The notes under the pieces were generated by a model. That model searched no databases. It saw only the letters and a list, made by a program, of their open reading frames with translations, and was not told the DNA's origin. The translations under genes and the position numbers were made by a program. A stretch of 64,000 bases of DNA, taken from assembly GCA_020852175.1 (NCBI GenBank), contig JADZBH010000016.1, forward strand, positions 248,001 to 312,000. The letters run 5' to 3'. Below are positions 8,754 through 17,274 of the stretch, piece by piece. The DNA is from Bryobacterales bacterium. GTDB taxonomy: Bacteria > Acidobacteriota > Terriglobia > Bryobacterales > Bryobacteraceae. Within the stretch, counting starts at the first letter, position 1. Each line of letters starts with the position of its first letter.

Positions 8754-9093
8754 CTTCAACGTTCTCCAGACGGAATTCGAGGATGGCGACACGCTGGGCC
8801 AAGGCGATATTGGCGTCGCGCAGATGGGAAATGATGATCGAGAAACGGTAGAAGACGGCGAGGAAGACGCCGGTGACGAGGAAGAGCAGTGCCGTGGGCA
8901 GGTCTTCGATGCCGACCCACGAGGCGAACCGGCCAAGCAGGCCCGGGGCCTGGGCGAGCACGAGGAGGATGACGGCCGCGGCGAGCCAGCTTACGGAGTA
9001 CTCAGCCCGGATGTGCGCGCGGCGGAGGGAGATGAGCACCGTGAGAATGAGGGCGATGGCGATCAGGGTGGTGATGAACAGCAGACGATCCAT
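8740..9093 (-). CDS. DUF2304 family small membrane protein
   Basis: A 117-residue protein with three predicted membrane segments (residues about 4-22, 34-52 and 65-86) and a C-terminal helical tail. The arrangement fits DUF2304, a family regularly found beside polyprenyl-phosphate sugar synthases. Its biochemical role is not established; a partner or flippase-like role for the adjacent GT2 enzyme is an inference. A GGAGGTAA ribosome site at 9100-9107 contains the stop of the upstream GT2 gene, so the two are translated as a pair. Confidence 0.75.
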   Translation of the reverse strand: MDRLLFITTLIAIALILTVLISLRRAHIRAEYSVSWLAAAVILLVLAQAPGLLGRFASWVGIEDLPTALLFLVTGVFLAVFYRFSIIISHLRDANIALAQRVAILEFRLENVEDGRL

Positions 9094-9099
9094 TGGGGG

Positions 9100-9846
9100 T
9101 TACCTCCAGCGGCGGCGGTCGAAGATGAGGATGTTGACCAGCACGCCCAGCATGACATGGACGATGTAGTAGACGGACTTGAGAGCGGTGATGGTGCTGC
9201 GGCCGGCCAGGCGGGGACGGATGGAGACGGGGACTTCGACGAACTGGAAGGCGCGGCGGCGAAGAACGACGAGCGCTTCGATTTCGGGGTACTCCAGGGG
9301 AAACGAGCGGCTGAAGACTTCGAGCGCCTCGCGGTTGACGGCAACGTAGCCGGAGGTCGGGTCCAGGACGGGCTTGCCGAGAATCGGGCGGAGGAAGGTG
9401 CGGAACAGGCGGATGCCGAGTCCGCGCGAGACGCTGGTGTAGCCGCCGCCGGTGTGGAGGAAACGTGAGCCGATGGCCATCTGGACGCCGGGCCGGGACA
9501 CTGCATCGAGCATGGCGGTGACAAAGGCGGGGTCGTGCTGGCCGTCGCCGTCGATGCGGACGACGAATTCAAAGCCAAGCTCGAAGGCCAGGCGGTAGCC
9601 GGCTTGCAGCGCGCCGCCGAGACCCAGGTGATGGGGCAGGCGCATGACGCGCGCGCCGCGGCCTTTGGCGATGGCGGCGGTGGAGTCGTGCGAACCGTCG
9701 TCGATGATGAGGATGGGGATTTTGCCGAACAGCGAATAGACCTCGTCGATGAGGGGGCCGATGGCTTGCTCCTCGTTGTAGGCGGGCACGAGAATGAGGG
9801 CGCGTCCGTCCTCGAGAAGCGGATGGACGGGAGCCGTGTGAGTCAT
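9100..9846 (-). CDS. GT2 polyprenyl-phosphate sugar synthase-like glycosyltransferase
   Basis: A 248-residue GT-A enzyme. Diagnostic motifs are ILVPAYNEE at the start, IIDDGSHDST and the metal/nucleotide DGDGQHDP motif, as in DPM1-type polyprenyl-phosphate mannose or glucose synthases. It lacks the two C-terminal transmembrane helices of the GtrB type. The start at 9846 gives the family-typical N terminus and overlaps the end of the upstream GT2 gene by four bases; the longer open frame to 10269 is a shadow. It likely charges a lipid phosphate with a hexose for the TMTC-like transferase downstream. Confidence 0.9.
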   Translation of the reverse strand: MTHTAPVHPLLEDGRALILVPAYNEEQAIGPLIDEVYSLFGKIPILIIDDGSHDSTAAIAKGRGARVMRLPHHLGLGGALQAGYRLAFELGFEFVVRIDGDGQHDPAFVTAMLDAVSRPGVQMAIGSRFLHTGGGYTSVSRGLGIRLFRTFLRPILGKPVLDPTSGYVAVNREALEVFSRSFPLEYPEIEALVVLRRRAFQFVEVPVSIRPRLAGRSTITALKSVYYIVHVMLGVLVNILIFDRRRWR

Positions 9847-10856
9847 TGAGAGGCGACCTCGCGCGGCGCGATGGAGAAGCGCCGGGCCAGGGCGCGGAAC
9901 TGGCCGGGCGTGATGCGCGCCCGTGCGCGGATGCGCCGCCGGGCGGCGAGCAGCGAGGGCAGCGCCGGCAGCAGGGCGAGGTGGGCCTTCAGGACGTACC
10001 AGGCCAGCGTGAGCGGCCCGCCGCTGGAGCGGCTGAATTCGTGCGCGGCTCCGGCGCCGGAGCCGATGGAGGCGAGGTGGCCCAGGTAGCGGACGAGCGC
10101 GGCGCCCGGGACACGCCACAACATGTTCGCCGGAAATGTTTTCGCGGCCAGGCGCAGACGGTTGCGTTCCACGAGGTACGCCTTGAGAGGCGAGGCGCGT
10201 CCGGCCGAGTGCGAATAACGGTGATGGACGAGGGCCGAGGGGACGTAGACACAGCCGAAGCCGGCCCATTGGGCGCGGAGCCCGAGGTCGGAATCCTCGC
10301 AGTACAGGAAGAAGTCCTCGTCAAACCCGCCCAGCGTGTCGAAGAGTTCGCGGCGGTAGAGCGCGGCCGAGCCGCTGGGGAACAGGGCATCCTCTTCGAG
10401 CGGGAACGCGCCGGGCGGCGCTCCGCGGCCCCGTTGTTTCGAGGAGCCGTCGGCGCACAGCAGCATGGCGGCCGAGTCGATGGCGCCGCGCCCTTCCAGC
10501 AGGACGCGGCTGGCGGCCATGCCGGCGCGGGGGTGGCGCGACAGGGCGTCCAGCAGCGAGGCGAGCCAGCCGGGCGAGGCGGTGGCGTCGTCGTTCAGCG
10601 TGCCGATGAACGGAGCGCCGGTGCGCCGCGCGCCCAGATTGATAGCCGCGCCGAAGCCGATGTTGCGGGGGGATTCGATGATGGTCACGCGCGGGTCCCG
10701 CGGAGCGGCCAGGCGGGCGAGGCCCCGGCCGCTATTGTCGACGATGATGACGGTGAAGGCATCGAAGTCCTGGGCGAGCAGCGAATCGAGGCAGGCGCGC
10801 AACTCGCCGCCGGCCGAGAGAGTCGGAATGACGATGGTTGCCTGAGGATCCGCCAA
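9843..10856 (-). CDS. GT2 glycosyltransferase, rhamnosyltransferase-like
   Basis: An inverting GT-A enzyme of about 337 residues. It shows IVIPTLSAGGEL, IIVDNSGRG, the NIGFGAAINLGA substrate loop, LNDDA (metal-binding) and GGFDEDFFLYCEDSDLGLR, the standard C-terminal signature of WbbL/RgpF-like rhamnosyltransferases. No ATG or GTG is available near the conserved start: TTG at 10856 gives MADPQATIVIP, 10 bases after the upstream stop; TTG at 10898 would overlap the upstream gene. Start choice is therefore uncertain. It is part of the minus-strand glycan operon and probably extends a cell-surface glycan. Confidence 0.85.
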   Translation of the reverse strand: MADPQATIVIPTLSAGGELRACLDSLLAQDFDAFTVIIVDNSGRGLARLAAPRDPRVTIIESPRNIGFGAAINLGARRTGAPFIGTLNDDATASPGWLASLLDALSRHPRAGMAASRVLLEGRGAIDSAAMLLCADGSSKQRGRGAPPGAFPLEEDALFPSGSAALYRRELFDTLGGFDEDFFLYCEDSDLGLRAQWAGFGCVYVPSALVHHRYSHSAGRASPLKAYLVERNRLRLAAKTFPANMLWRVPGAALVRYLGHLASIGSGAGAAHEFSRSSGGPLTLAWYVLKAHLALLPALPSLLAARRRIRARARITPGQFRALARRFSIAPREVASQ

Positions 10857-10866
10857 AACTTTGATT

Positions 10867-12006
10867 TTACTGCTTCCCGAGGTTCTCGTACCACACAAGG
10901 TTGGCGGTGGCCGAACCGATGCAGGCGATGTCCAGCCGGCGGTCGGCGTTCAAATCGGCCACGGCGCAGGCGGCGGCGGAAACCGAGCCTTCGCTGAGGA
11001 CGGTTTTCCGCCAGGAGTCTCCGGTGCCGCCCTCGGCCTGATAAAGGTTGACGCCATAGGGGGCGCGCCGGTATCCGGCTACGATTTCGTCGCGTCCGTC
11101 GCCATCGAAGTCGCCGGTGTAAATGGTGTGGCCGTCGTTGAGCGCTGTGTCGATGACGGTGCGCGTCCACTGGTCCTTCGAGCCGCGGTAGACGGCCACC
11201 TGGTTGCCGTGCCAGGGTTCGATGGAGGCCAGGAAGCGGGCTTTGCCGAGGCGGCCGGGGGCGACGTCGCTCGCGCCGCTTTGGGGCCATGGGGCGGGGT
11301 CGCCGGGCGAGAGCCGGACGCGGGTCCAGGAGCCGTTCTTTTCCAGGCGGTGGCGGTGGATGCCGAGGAAGCTGGCGGTGAGAATCTCTTCGCGCCGGTC
11401 GCTCCAGGGGGTGATGTAGATGCCGTGGACGACGCCTTGGTTGGCTTCATTGATGAGGATGCGCTTCCATTCGCCGGGCTTGTAGTAGACCAGCGGGACG
11501 TGGTCGCGGTAGTCCGGTGCATCGGCTTTCGCCCCGGCCAGCGGAGCGTTCACGACGACGGTGGCGCCTGTGCCGTCCAGGCGTGCGCAGCGCAGGCGGT
11601 GAGAGGTCGTCAGCCGGTCGATTTCGCGAACCGTCCAGGGCTGGGTGCGGTCGGGACCCGGCGTGAGGACGCTGACGATGCCCGTCGAGTTCCTGGGGAC
11701 ATTGGCGAACTCGTGGGCGACGACGATCTCTTCCATGCCGGGGCAGGCGGCGAGGTTGATCATGCGCTTCAGGCCGCTGGCCAAAACATGGCGTGTCCAA
11801 TGGGGGCCTTCATACCAGACCAGCTCGGTCATGCCGCTGGCCAGCGCGATGAGATCCGTGCGGCCGTCGCGGTTCACATCGAAGGCCACCACCTGGTAGC
11901 CGCCGCGCAGGCCCGTGGCGACGGTATGCTCGCGAAAAGAGGCCGGTGAAGCGGCGGCGGGCAGGAAGGATAGCACGGCGGCGAGAATGACTGGCGTGAG
12001 GCGCAT
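10867..12006 (-). CDS. Secreted FG-GAP/VCBS repeat protein
   Basis: A 379-residue protein with a clear signal peptide (MRLTPVILAAVLSFLPAAAS). It contains repeated calcium-binding-type propeller blades: FDVNRDGRTDLIAL near residue 45, GDFDGDGRDEIVAGY near 300 and ADLNADRRLDIACIG near 360. Such FG-GAP/VCBS proteins form seven-bladed propellers and act outside the cytoplasm, often in adhesion. It heads the minus-strand glycan cluster and may be a client of it, but that is only suggested by position. The start is divergent from the MetE-like gene 18 bases away. Confidence 0.8.
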   Translation of the reverse strand: MRLTPVILAAVLSFLPAAASPASFREHTVATGLRGGYQVVAFDVNRDGRTDLIALASGMTELVWYEGPHWTRHVLASGLKRMINLAACPGMEEIVVAHEFANVPRNSTGIVSVLTPGPDRTQPWTVREIDRLTTSHRLRCARLDGTGATVVVNAPLAGAKADAPDYRDHVPLVYYKPGEWKRILINEANQGVVHGIYITPWSDRREEILTASFLGIHRHRLEKNGSWTRVRLSPGDPAPWPQSGASDVAPGRLGKARFLASIEPWHGNQVAVYRGSKDQWTRTVIDTALNDGHTIYTGDFDGDGRDEIVAGYRRAPYGVNLYQAEGGTGDSWRKTVLSEGSVSAAACAVADLNADRRLDIACIGSATANLVWYENLGKQ

Positions 12007-12019
12007 GCAGGCTCAATAT

Positions 12020-12025
12020 TACAAT
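12020..12025 (+). promoter_or_regulatory. TACAAT box, 7 bases before ATG 12033
   Basis: A near-consensus -10 element placed so that transcription would begin at the A of ATG 12033. This argues that 12033, not ATG 12024 which lies inside the box, is the true start of the MetE-like gene and that its mRNA is leaderless. Confidence 0.45.
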
Positions 12026-12032
12026 GCGGGTT

Positions 12033-13028
12033 ATGCCCATTCTCACAACGGTTGTCGGGAGCTATCCCGTCCCTCACTGGCTGCACGGCGATACGAGCCG
12101 CCTGACGCTGCGCGACGCGATCCTGGTGGTGTTGAAAACGCAGGAACTGGCCGGCATCGACGTGGTCGCCGACGGCGAGTTGAACCGGTTCGATCCATCG
12201 CACCCGGAAACCAACGGGATGATCGACTATTTCGTTTCGAAGATGGACGGCATCCGGACGAAATATTCGATCACCGACATTCAGAGCTTCCGCGCGGACG
12301 CGGGCGTGGCTTACCGGAGCGACCCGGCGGGCATCGTGCTGGGCGCCGTGGGCGAAGGCACGCTGAACCTGGTGCGCGACTACGAGTTCACCAAAGCCCT
12401 GACGGACAAGCCGTTGAAGTTCACCTGCACCGGACCGCACATGCTGACCAAGGTGCTGACCGACCGGCACTACGGCTCGCGGCCGAAGCTGGCCATGGCC
12501 GTGGCCGAGGTGCTGCGCAAGCAGATGGAGTTGATCGGCGCCGAGGTGGTGCAGATCGACGAGGCCAACATCAGCGGCCACCCGGAGGACCGCGAGTGGG
12601 CGTTGGAGGCGATCAACCATGTGCTGGAAGGGATCAAGGGCACGCGGGGCATCCACATCTGTTTCGGCAACTACGGCGGGCAGAGCATACAGAAAGGTTT
12701 CTGGCGCGACTTGATGCCGTTTCTGAACGGGCTGAAGGTGGACCACCTGATTCTGGAGTTCGCGCGCCGCGGCTATGACGAGTTGGAAGCCTTCCGGGAT
12801 CTGAATCCGAAAATCGGCATGGGGCTGAGCGTGATCGACATCAAGGACAACCTGATCGAGTCCCCCGATCTGATCGCCTCGCGGCTGGAGCACGCGGCCA
12901 AGGTGCTGGGCGTGGAGCGGATTCCGTACGTGCATCCGGACTGCGGCTTCTGGATGCTGCAACGCAGCGTGGCCGACGGGAAGATGAAGGCGCTGGTGGC
13001 CGGGCGCGACAGGTTCGAGGGCCGGTAG
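12033..13028 (+). CDS. MetE C-terminal-domain-like methyltransferase
   Basis: A 331-residue single-domain relative of cobalamin-independent methionine synthase (UROD/MetE-like TIM barrel). It keeps the zinc ligands of the catalytic domain in order: His and Cys of IHICFGN, Glu of LILEFARRG and Cys of VHPDCGF. It lacks the N-terminal half of full MetE, so the methyl donor and acceptor are unknown; stand-alone proteins of this sort are thought to transfer methyl or sulfonium groups. ATG 12033 is preferred over 12024 because of the TACAAT box. The TolB-like gene begins two bases after its stop. Confidence 0.8.
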   Translation: MPILTTVVGSYPVPHWLHGDTSRLTLRDAILVVLKTQELAGIDVVADGELNRFDPSHPETNGMIDYFVSKMDGIRTKYSITDIQSFRADAGVAYRSDPAGIVLGAVGEGTLNLVRDYEFTKALTDKPLKFTCTGPHMLTKVLTDRHYGSRPKLAMAVAEVLRKQMELIGAEVVQIDEANISGHPEDREWALEAINHVLEGIKGTRGIHICFGNYGGQSIQKGFWRDLMPFLNGLKVDHLILEFARRGYDELEAFRDLNPKIGMGLSVIDIKDNLIESPDLIASRLEHAAKVLGVERIPYVHPDCGFWMLQRSVADGKMKALVAGRDRFEGR

Positions 13029-13030
13029 CG

Positions 13031-14044
13031 ATGAGAGGAATCGCGCTCGTGTGGATGATGCTGGCGCTGGCGGCGGCCCTGCCGGCGCAACAGGCGGGGC
13101 ATCTGGCCAACTTGAGGCAGTTGACTCACGGGGGGCAGAACGCAGAGGCCTACTGGTCGCCCGACGGCAAGCGCCTGGTGTTCCAGTCCACGCGCGACGG
13201 CGTGGAGTGCGACCAGATCTTCGTGATGAACGCGGATGGGTCGGACCAGAAGATGGTGTCCACGGGAAAGGGGCGCACCACGTGCGGCTACTTCCTGAAG
13301 GACAACCGGCACATCGTCTATGCTTCGACGCACGAGCGCGATTCCAGGTGCCCGCCGCCGGCTGACCGCAGCAAGGGGTATGTGTGGGCGGTGTATCCGG
13401 GTTATGACATCTTCCTGGCTACCGCCGGCGGCACGCTTGTGAAGAAACTGACCGGCGCCGATGGCTATGACGCCGAAGCGACGGTGAACTGGAGGACGAA
13501 CCGGATTGTGTATACGTCGATGGCCTCCGGCGACCTGGATCTATGGACCATGAAGCCGGACGGCGGAGGCAAGCGGCGGATGACGCACACCGAGGGTTAT
13601 GACGGCGGGGCCGTGTTTTCACGCGACGGCGCGAACGTGGTGTGGCGGGCGAACCATCCGGCGGCCGGTCCGGCGCTGGAGAGCTACCGCGCGCTGCTGA
13701 GGGAGAATCTGACGACCCCGATGAAAATGGAGATTTTCATCGCTGGCGCCGATGGAACGAATGCGCGCCAGTTGACCCATTTCAACTGCGCCAGCTTCGC
13801 TCCCACCTTTTCGCCGGACGGGCGGAAGATCCTGTTTTCGTCGAACAAGCACGCCTGCGACGGAAGGAAGTTCGAGTTGTTCCAGATGAACGTGGACGGT
13901 ACGGGCCTGGAGCAGGTGACGGACTTCGGGGGCTTCACGTCGTTCCCGGAGTTTTCGCCCGATGGCAGGCGTCTGGCGTTCAGCTCGGATCGCGGCGCGC
14001 GGTCGCGCTACGAGTTCAATATTTTCGTGGCGGACTGGAAGTAA
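13031..14044 (+). CDS. TolB-like beta-propeller protein, secreted
   Basis: A 337-residue exported protein: signal peptide to about residue 20 (hydrophobic core VWMMLALAAALPA), then PD40/WD40-like blades with repeated SPDGKRLVFQS, NADGSDQ and FSPDGRKILFSS motifs, as in TolB-like six-bladed propellers. The role is probably protein-protein binding in the periplasm; it is too short and has no N-terminal TolB domain, so it is not the Tol-Pal component. It follows the MetE-like gene directly (2-base gap), sharing its transcript. Confidence 0.8.
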   Translation: MRGIALVWMMLALAAALPAQQAGHLANLRQLTHGGQNAEAYWSPDGKRLVFQSTRDGVECDQIFVMNADGSDQKMVSTGKGRTTCGYFLKDNRHIVYASTHERDSRCPPPADRSKGYVWAVYPGYDIFLATAGGTLVKKLTGADGYDAEATVNWRTNRIVYTSMASGDLDLWTMKPDGGGKRRMTHTEGYDGGAVFSRDGANVVWRANHPAAGPALESYRALLRENLTTPMKMEIFIAGADGTNARQLTHFNCASFAPTFSPDGRKILFSSNKHACDGRKFELFQMNVDGTGLEQVTDFGGFTSFPEFSPDGRRLAFSSDRGARSRYEFNIFVADWK

Positions 14045-14050
14045 GCGGCG

Positions 14051-15148
14051 TTAGAGTCCCCAACGCGGCATGTTCTTCTTCAAGCTCTCCCAGAGGCCAG
14101 GGCCCGGGGCGGGTTTGGAGGAGGATTCTTCGGCGATGACGGGCAGGCCGAGACTTTCCAGCGGACCGAAGTAGGGTTCGCGGGAGACAATGCGGACACG
14201 GAAGCCGTGGAACTCATAGACGCGCCGCTGCAGCGTGCCGTCCTTCTCCTCGGCGACGATGGTGAAACGGGGCAGGGCGCCCGGCGAAGAGGGCTCCTCG
14301 ACGACGACGGGATAGTAGCCTTTCAGATTGCGTTCGATGTAGGCCGTTTCGTACCGGTGGCGCCAGGGGTTGAACACAAAGACGCGCAGGCTGTCGAAGT
14401 GGTGGCTGGCGTAAGGCGTCGAAACGGTGGTCCATAGCCAGTGGTCGCGCAGGGTCTCGATGGACTTGTCGCGGCTGACGTCCTTCACCTTGCCGAGGGA
14501 GAAGTAAGAGGTGATGCGGTGTCCCTCGGCGTATTGGGCCACCTCGTCGGGGATCGACATCAGGACCATGCGGGCGAGGACCCATCCGGCGCGGCCGTCC
14601 TTGAGGCGCACCAGTTGCCAGTCGTCCAGGCGGGCATCGGCGGGAACCGAGGCGGCGTCGTAGCCGTCGGGCGTGCCAGGGAGGTAGGGGACGCGCGGGG
14701 TGGCTTTTCCGCCGATGACATCGACGATCTCCTCTTCGCGAATCTGGTAGAAGCTGGGAGACTGGCGGTTGGGCTCGGTGTGGACGTTCAGCACGTCGAA
14801 GACGCTGGCCTTGCCCTGTGAAGGAAGCTCGGCGGCGCGCTCGGCCACCTTGCGGAGGCGGGCCATCTGGGGCGGCGTGAGGAGCATGCGGCCATCGGTC
14901 CAGCCCTGTTTGCCCTCGGCCGTGCGGACGTTGACGAAACGGCGGCGGCGTTCGAGGATCTCCAGGCGGTCTCCATGGCGGACGGTGGCCGAAACGGTGG
15001 CGCGGGCCGCCAGGTCGGCTCGAAGATTCAGCGACACGGGACCGACGAAGGCTTCCCCAATCGCCTTTTCACGAGGGGGGCCGGTACGGCACGAGGAGAG
15101 CCAGAGGGAAACAAGGACGGCGGCGAAGCTGAAACGGCGGCGGAGCAT
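14051..15148 (-). CDS. SH3-domain lipoprotein
   Basis: A 365-residue putative lipoprotein: the leader MLRRRFSFAAVLVSLWLSSC ends in a lipobox with Cys20. Residues about 38-90 and 120-190 look like two bacterial SH3 (SH3b) units (LNLRADLAARATVSATV with GDRLEILE, and VLNVHTEPNRQSPSFYQI). The C-terminal half is an unassigned envelope domain. SH3b proteins often bind peptidoglycan. ATG 15148 starts the signal peptide; the longer frame reaching 15397 overlaps the divergent zinc-ribbon gene and is rejected. Convergent with the TolB-like gene (6-base gap). Confidence 0.75.
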   Translation of the reverse strand: MLRRRFSFAAVLVSLWLSSCRTGPPREKAIGEAFVGPVSLNLRADLAARATVSATVRHGDRLEILERRRRFVNVRTAEGKQGWTDGRMLLTPPQMARLRKVAERAAELPSQGKASVFDVLNVHTEPNRQSPSFYQIREEEIVDVIGGKATPRVPYLPGTPDGYDAASVPADARLDDWQLVRLKDGRAGWVLARMVLMSIPDEVAQYAEGHRITSYFSLGKVKDVSRDKSIETLRDHWLWTTVSTPYASHHFDSLRVFVFNPWRHRYETAYIERNLKGYYPVVVEEPSSPGALPRFTIVAEEKDGTLQRRVYEFHGFRVRIVSREPYFGPLESLGLPVIAEESSSKPAPGPGLWESLKKNMPRWGL

Positions 15149-15190
15149 CGGTACGGCGGATGTCCTCTTCAGTCTATCGAGTGCGGCGGG

Positions 15191-15196
15191 TACAAT
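15191..15196 (+). promoter_or_regulatory. TACAAT box, 9 bases before ATG 15206
   Basis: A -10-like hexamer directly upstream of the small zinc-ribbon gene, which has no clear ribosome-binding site. Compatible with a very short or absent 5' leader. Confidence 0.4.
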
Positions 15197-15205
15197 CAAA
15201 GCGCG

Positions 15206-15379
15206 ATGGAAGAGCGGAAGGAAAAAGGAGCCGAAGACAACGGCGGGGATGTGGAGTTTTACTGCGCTCAATGCGCGCGGGGCGTGGACCGTCCGCTGGT
15301 GTGCGGCGACTGTACGGCGGTGATCTGCCGGGAGTGCGGGACGGTGCTTGAACGGGTAGACGAGTTGGGACTCGGATAA
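15206..15379 (+). CDS. Small zinc-ribbon protein, 57 residues
   Basis: A hypothetical protein of 57 residues with a polar, lysine/glutamate-rich N terminus and four CxxC knuckle cysteines (FYCAQC, LVCGDC, ICRECG), which would bind one or two zinc ions. No family assignment is possible. It is transcribed away from the SH3 lipoprotein; a TACAAT box lies 9 bases before the ATG. It is supported by the Cys pattern, codon composition and promoter, but it is short, so moderate confidence. Confidence 0.55.
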   Translation: MEERKEKGAEDNGGDVEFYCAQCARGVDRPLVCGDCTAVICRECGTVLERVDELGLG

Positions 15380-15453
15380 CCCGCCGCCTGGGTGCAACGA
15401 TTCGGCTCGCCGGAACGCCTACTCCTAATAGGGACGGTGGAGGCGCCCCCGCG

Positions 15454-16368
15454 ATGGTGCTGCGCAATCTGATCCTGTTTTTGTCGCGACGGAAGTGGCT
15501 GCGCGCGCGCATGGAGCAGCCGGGAGGGGCCGAACGGCTGGTGCGCCGGTTCGTGGCCGGGCGAACGCTTGAGGATGCCGTCGAGGTGAGCCGGCGTCTG
15601 GCGGGCGAGGGGATGCTGGTGACGCTGGATCATTTAGGCGAAAACGTCACCAATGACCTGGAGGCGGCGGCCAGTCTGGCCGATTATCAGGATGCGCTTC
15701 TGCGGCTGCGGCAGGAGCGGTTGAACGGAACGATTTCTGTGAAGCTGACCCAGTTGGGGCTGGATCTGGACGCCGGGGCCTGCCGGGAGCGTGTGTTTCT
15801 GCTGTGCGAGGAAGCGCTGCGGAGCCAGACGCGGGTGGAAGTGGACATGGAGGCGAGCGGTTATGTGGACCGGACGCTGGCACTGGTGGAAGCGGCTCAC
15901 GCGCGTACGGGGAATGTGCGGGCCGTGATTCAGGCCTACCTGCGCCGGAGCGAGGCCGACGTGCGCCGGTTGAACCAGTTGGGCATCCCGGTCAGGTTGT
16001 GCAAAGGCGCCTATCTGGAATCGGAACGGGTGGCGTACGTGGAGAAGCGGGAGGTGGATGAGAATTACGCGCGGTTGATGTCGTTGCTGCTGGCTGAAGG
16101 CAGCCAACCGGCGCTGGCCACTCATGACCGGCCACTGGTACGGCGGGCGCTGCGGGAGATGGAGCGGCGGGGAATCGGCCCGGCGGAAATGGAATTTCAA
16201 ATGCTGTATGGGATTGGGCAGGAGTTGCAGCGAACGATTCTGCGGGCGGGTTGCCGGTTGCGGTTGTATGTCCCGTACGGGGCGGCCTGGTATCCGTATT
16301 TCATGCGAAGACTGGCCGAGAGACCGGCCAATGTCTGGTTCCTGGCGCGGAACCTGATGCGAGCTTGA
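15454..16368 (+). CDS. Proline dehydrogenase
   Basis: Monofunctional FAD-dependent PRODH of 304 residues oxidising proline to pyrroline-5-carboxylate and passing electrons to the quinone pool. The (beta-alpha)8 barrel motifs are present: SVKLTQLGLDLD, VDMEASGYVD, VIQAYLRRSEAD, RLCKGAYLESERVAY, LATHDRPL and the FAD-binding end RLRLYVPYGAAWYPYFMRRLAERP. Its length equals that of the Thermus/Deinococcus type. No P5C dehydrogenase is in the window. The start is ATG 15454; a shorter start at an internal ATG is unlikely because it would remove the first conserved helix. Confidence 0.92.
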   Translation: MVLRNLILFLSRRKWLRARMEQPGGAERLVRRFVAGRTLEDAVEVSRRLAGEGMLVTLDHLGENVTNDLEAAASLADYQDALLRLRQERLNGTISVKLTQLGLDLDAGACRERVFLLCEEALRSQTRVEVDMEASGYVDRTLALVEAAHARTGNVRAVIQAYLRRSEADVRRLNQLGIPVRLCKGAYLESERVAYVEKREVDENYARLMSLLLAEGSQPALATHDRPLVRRALREMERRGIGPAEMEFQMLYGIGQELQRTILRAGCRLRLYVPYGAAWYPYFMRRLAERPANVWFLARNLMRA

Positions 16369-16447
16369 GCCGTATCTCCGGATGGGCGGATCCGAAGATG
16401 GAACCGGCGAAAAGCAACTTTTTCCGCCGCTGAGGAGTCTGAATAAG

Positions 16448-16888
16448 ATGATGAGATATTGGGGCATCCTGGTGGCGAAACTGGCCGGGATCGGCCTGGT
16501 GATGGCCTTGGCGTGGATGGGGTTGCACGCTCTGTGGCCGGAGCCCGAGACGGTGCGCCGTTTCAATCTGCAACCCTTCGGCACCGATTTGGGTTACACG
16601 ATGGCCATTCTGGGACTGTGGCTGCTGGCGGTGGGGCTGGTTTACCTGGCCGTGCTCGACCAGCGCTACCGCTGCCGGACCTGTGGACGGCGGCTGCATA
16701 TGCCGGTCTCCTCGGGAGCATGGAACAGTCTATTGCTGCGGTCGCCGCGGACGGACTATATCTGCCGGTACGGGCATGGAACGCTGCGCGTGTCCGATGT
16801 GGAACTGGTGGGCATGTCGCGGACCGACTGGCACGCGGTGGATGACATGTGGAAGGAGCTCGAAGAGCTTGAGATAATGGACAAGTGA
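16448..16888 (+). CDS. Membrane protein with zinc-ribbon-like cytoplasmic tail
   Basis: A 146-residue protein of unknown function with two membrane segments (about residues 4-26 and 48-70) and a soluble tail containing YRCRTCGRRLHMP and ICRYGHG, a Cys2-Cys/His arrangement that may hold zinc. GAGGAG at about 16432 sits 10 bases before ATG 16448, which decides the start over the longer open frame from 16382. The stop overlaps the GTG of the next gene, so the two small membrane proteins probably work together. Confidence 0.6.
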   Translation: MMRYWGILVAKLAGIGLVMALAWMGLHALWPEPETVRRFNLQPFGTDLGYTMAILGLWLLAVGLVYLAVLDQRYRCRTCGRRLHMPVSSGAWNSLLLRSPRTDYICRYGHGTLRVSDVELVGMSRTDWHAVDDMWKELEELEIMDK

Positions 16889-17223
16889 ACGCGATGCGGG
16901 CAAGGCAGGCGGCCGGGGTGGCCGTTCTGGCGGCGGCGGTGGCCGTCATGGCGCTGCTGAGCGTGCCGTATTGGAAGAACCGTGCTCTGGGCGACGACCT
17001 GACGGCTCTGGTGGAGCAGAACGGGAAGGCCGGTTGGCCCGTGGAGCGCTGGCGCGTGGCGGCGCTGAATGTGGCGGCGCGACACGGCGTGGCGGCGGCC
17101 GCGGCGGAGGTGAGGGTGGAGACGCGGACGGGGACGCCGAGGGTGGAGATCCGGTACCAAAAGAATGTGGATCTTTTCGTGTATACGGTGCGTCTGCACC
17201 TGAGGGCGAAGAGCGGCTCGTAG
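16885..17223 (+). CDS. Small membrane-anchored hypothetical protein
   Basis: A 112-residue protein with one N-terminal membrane helix (about residues 10-28) and a basic extracytoplasmic domain ending VEIRYQKNVDLFVYTVRLHL, a beta hairpin. It is not recognised; DUF4845-type pilin-like anchors are the closest impression but this is weak. It starts at GTG 16885, sharing GTGA with the upstream stop; ATG 16894 is an alternative. The PBP gene follows after 51 bases. Confidence 0.5.
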   Translation: MNAMRARQAAGVAVLAAAVAVMALLSVPYWKNRALGDDLTALVEQNGKAGWPVERWRVAALNVAARHGVAAAAAEVRVETRTGTPRVEIRYQKNVDLFVYTVRLHLRAKSGS

Positions 17224-17274
17224 GCGCGGCGCCTCCCGCCATGGGGGGAAAGCCGTGGCAAAATAGGAGTTATC

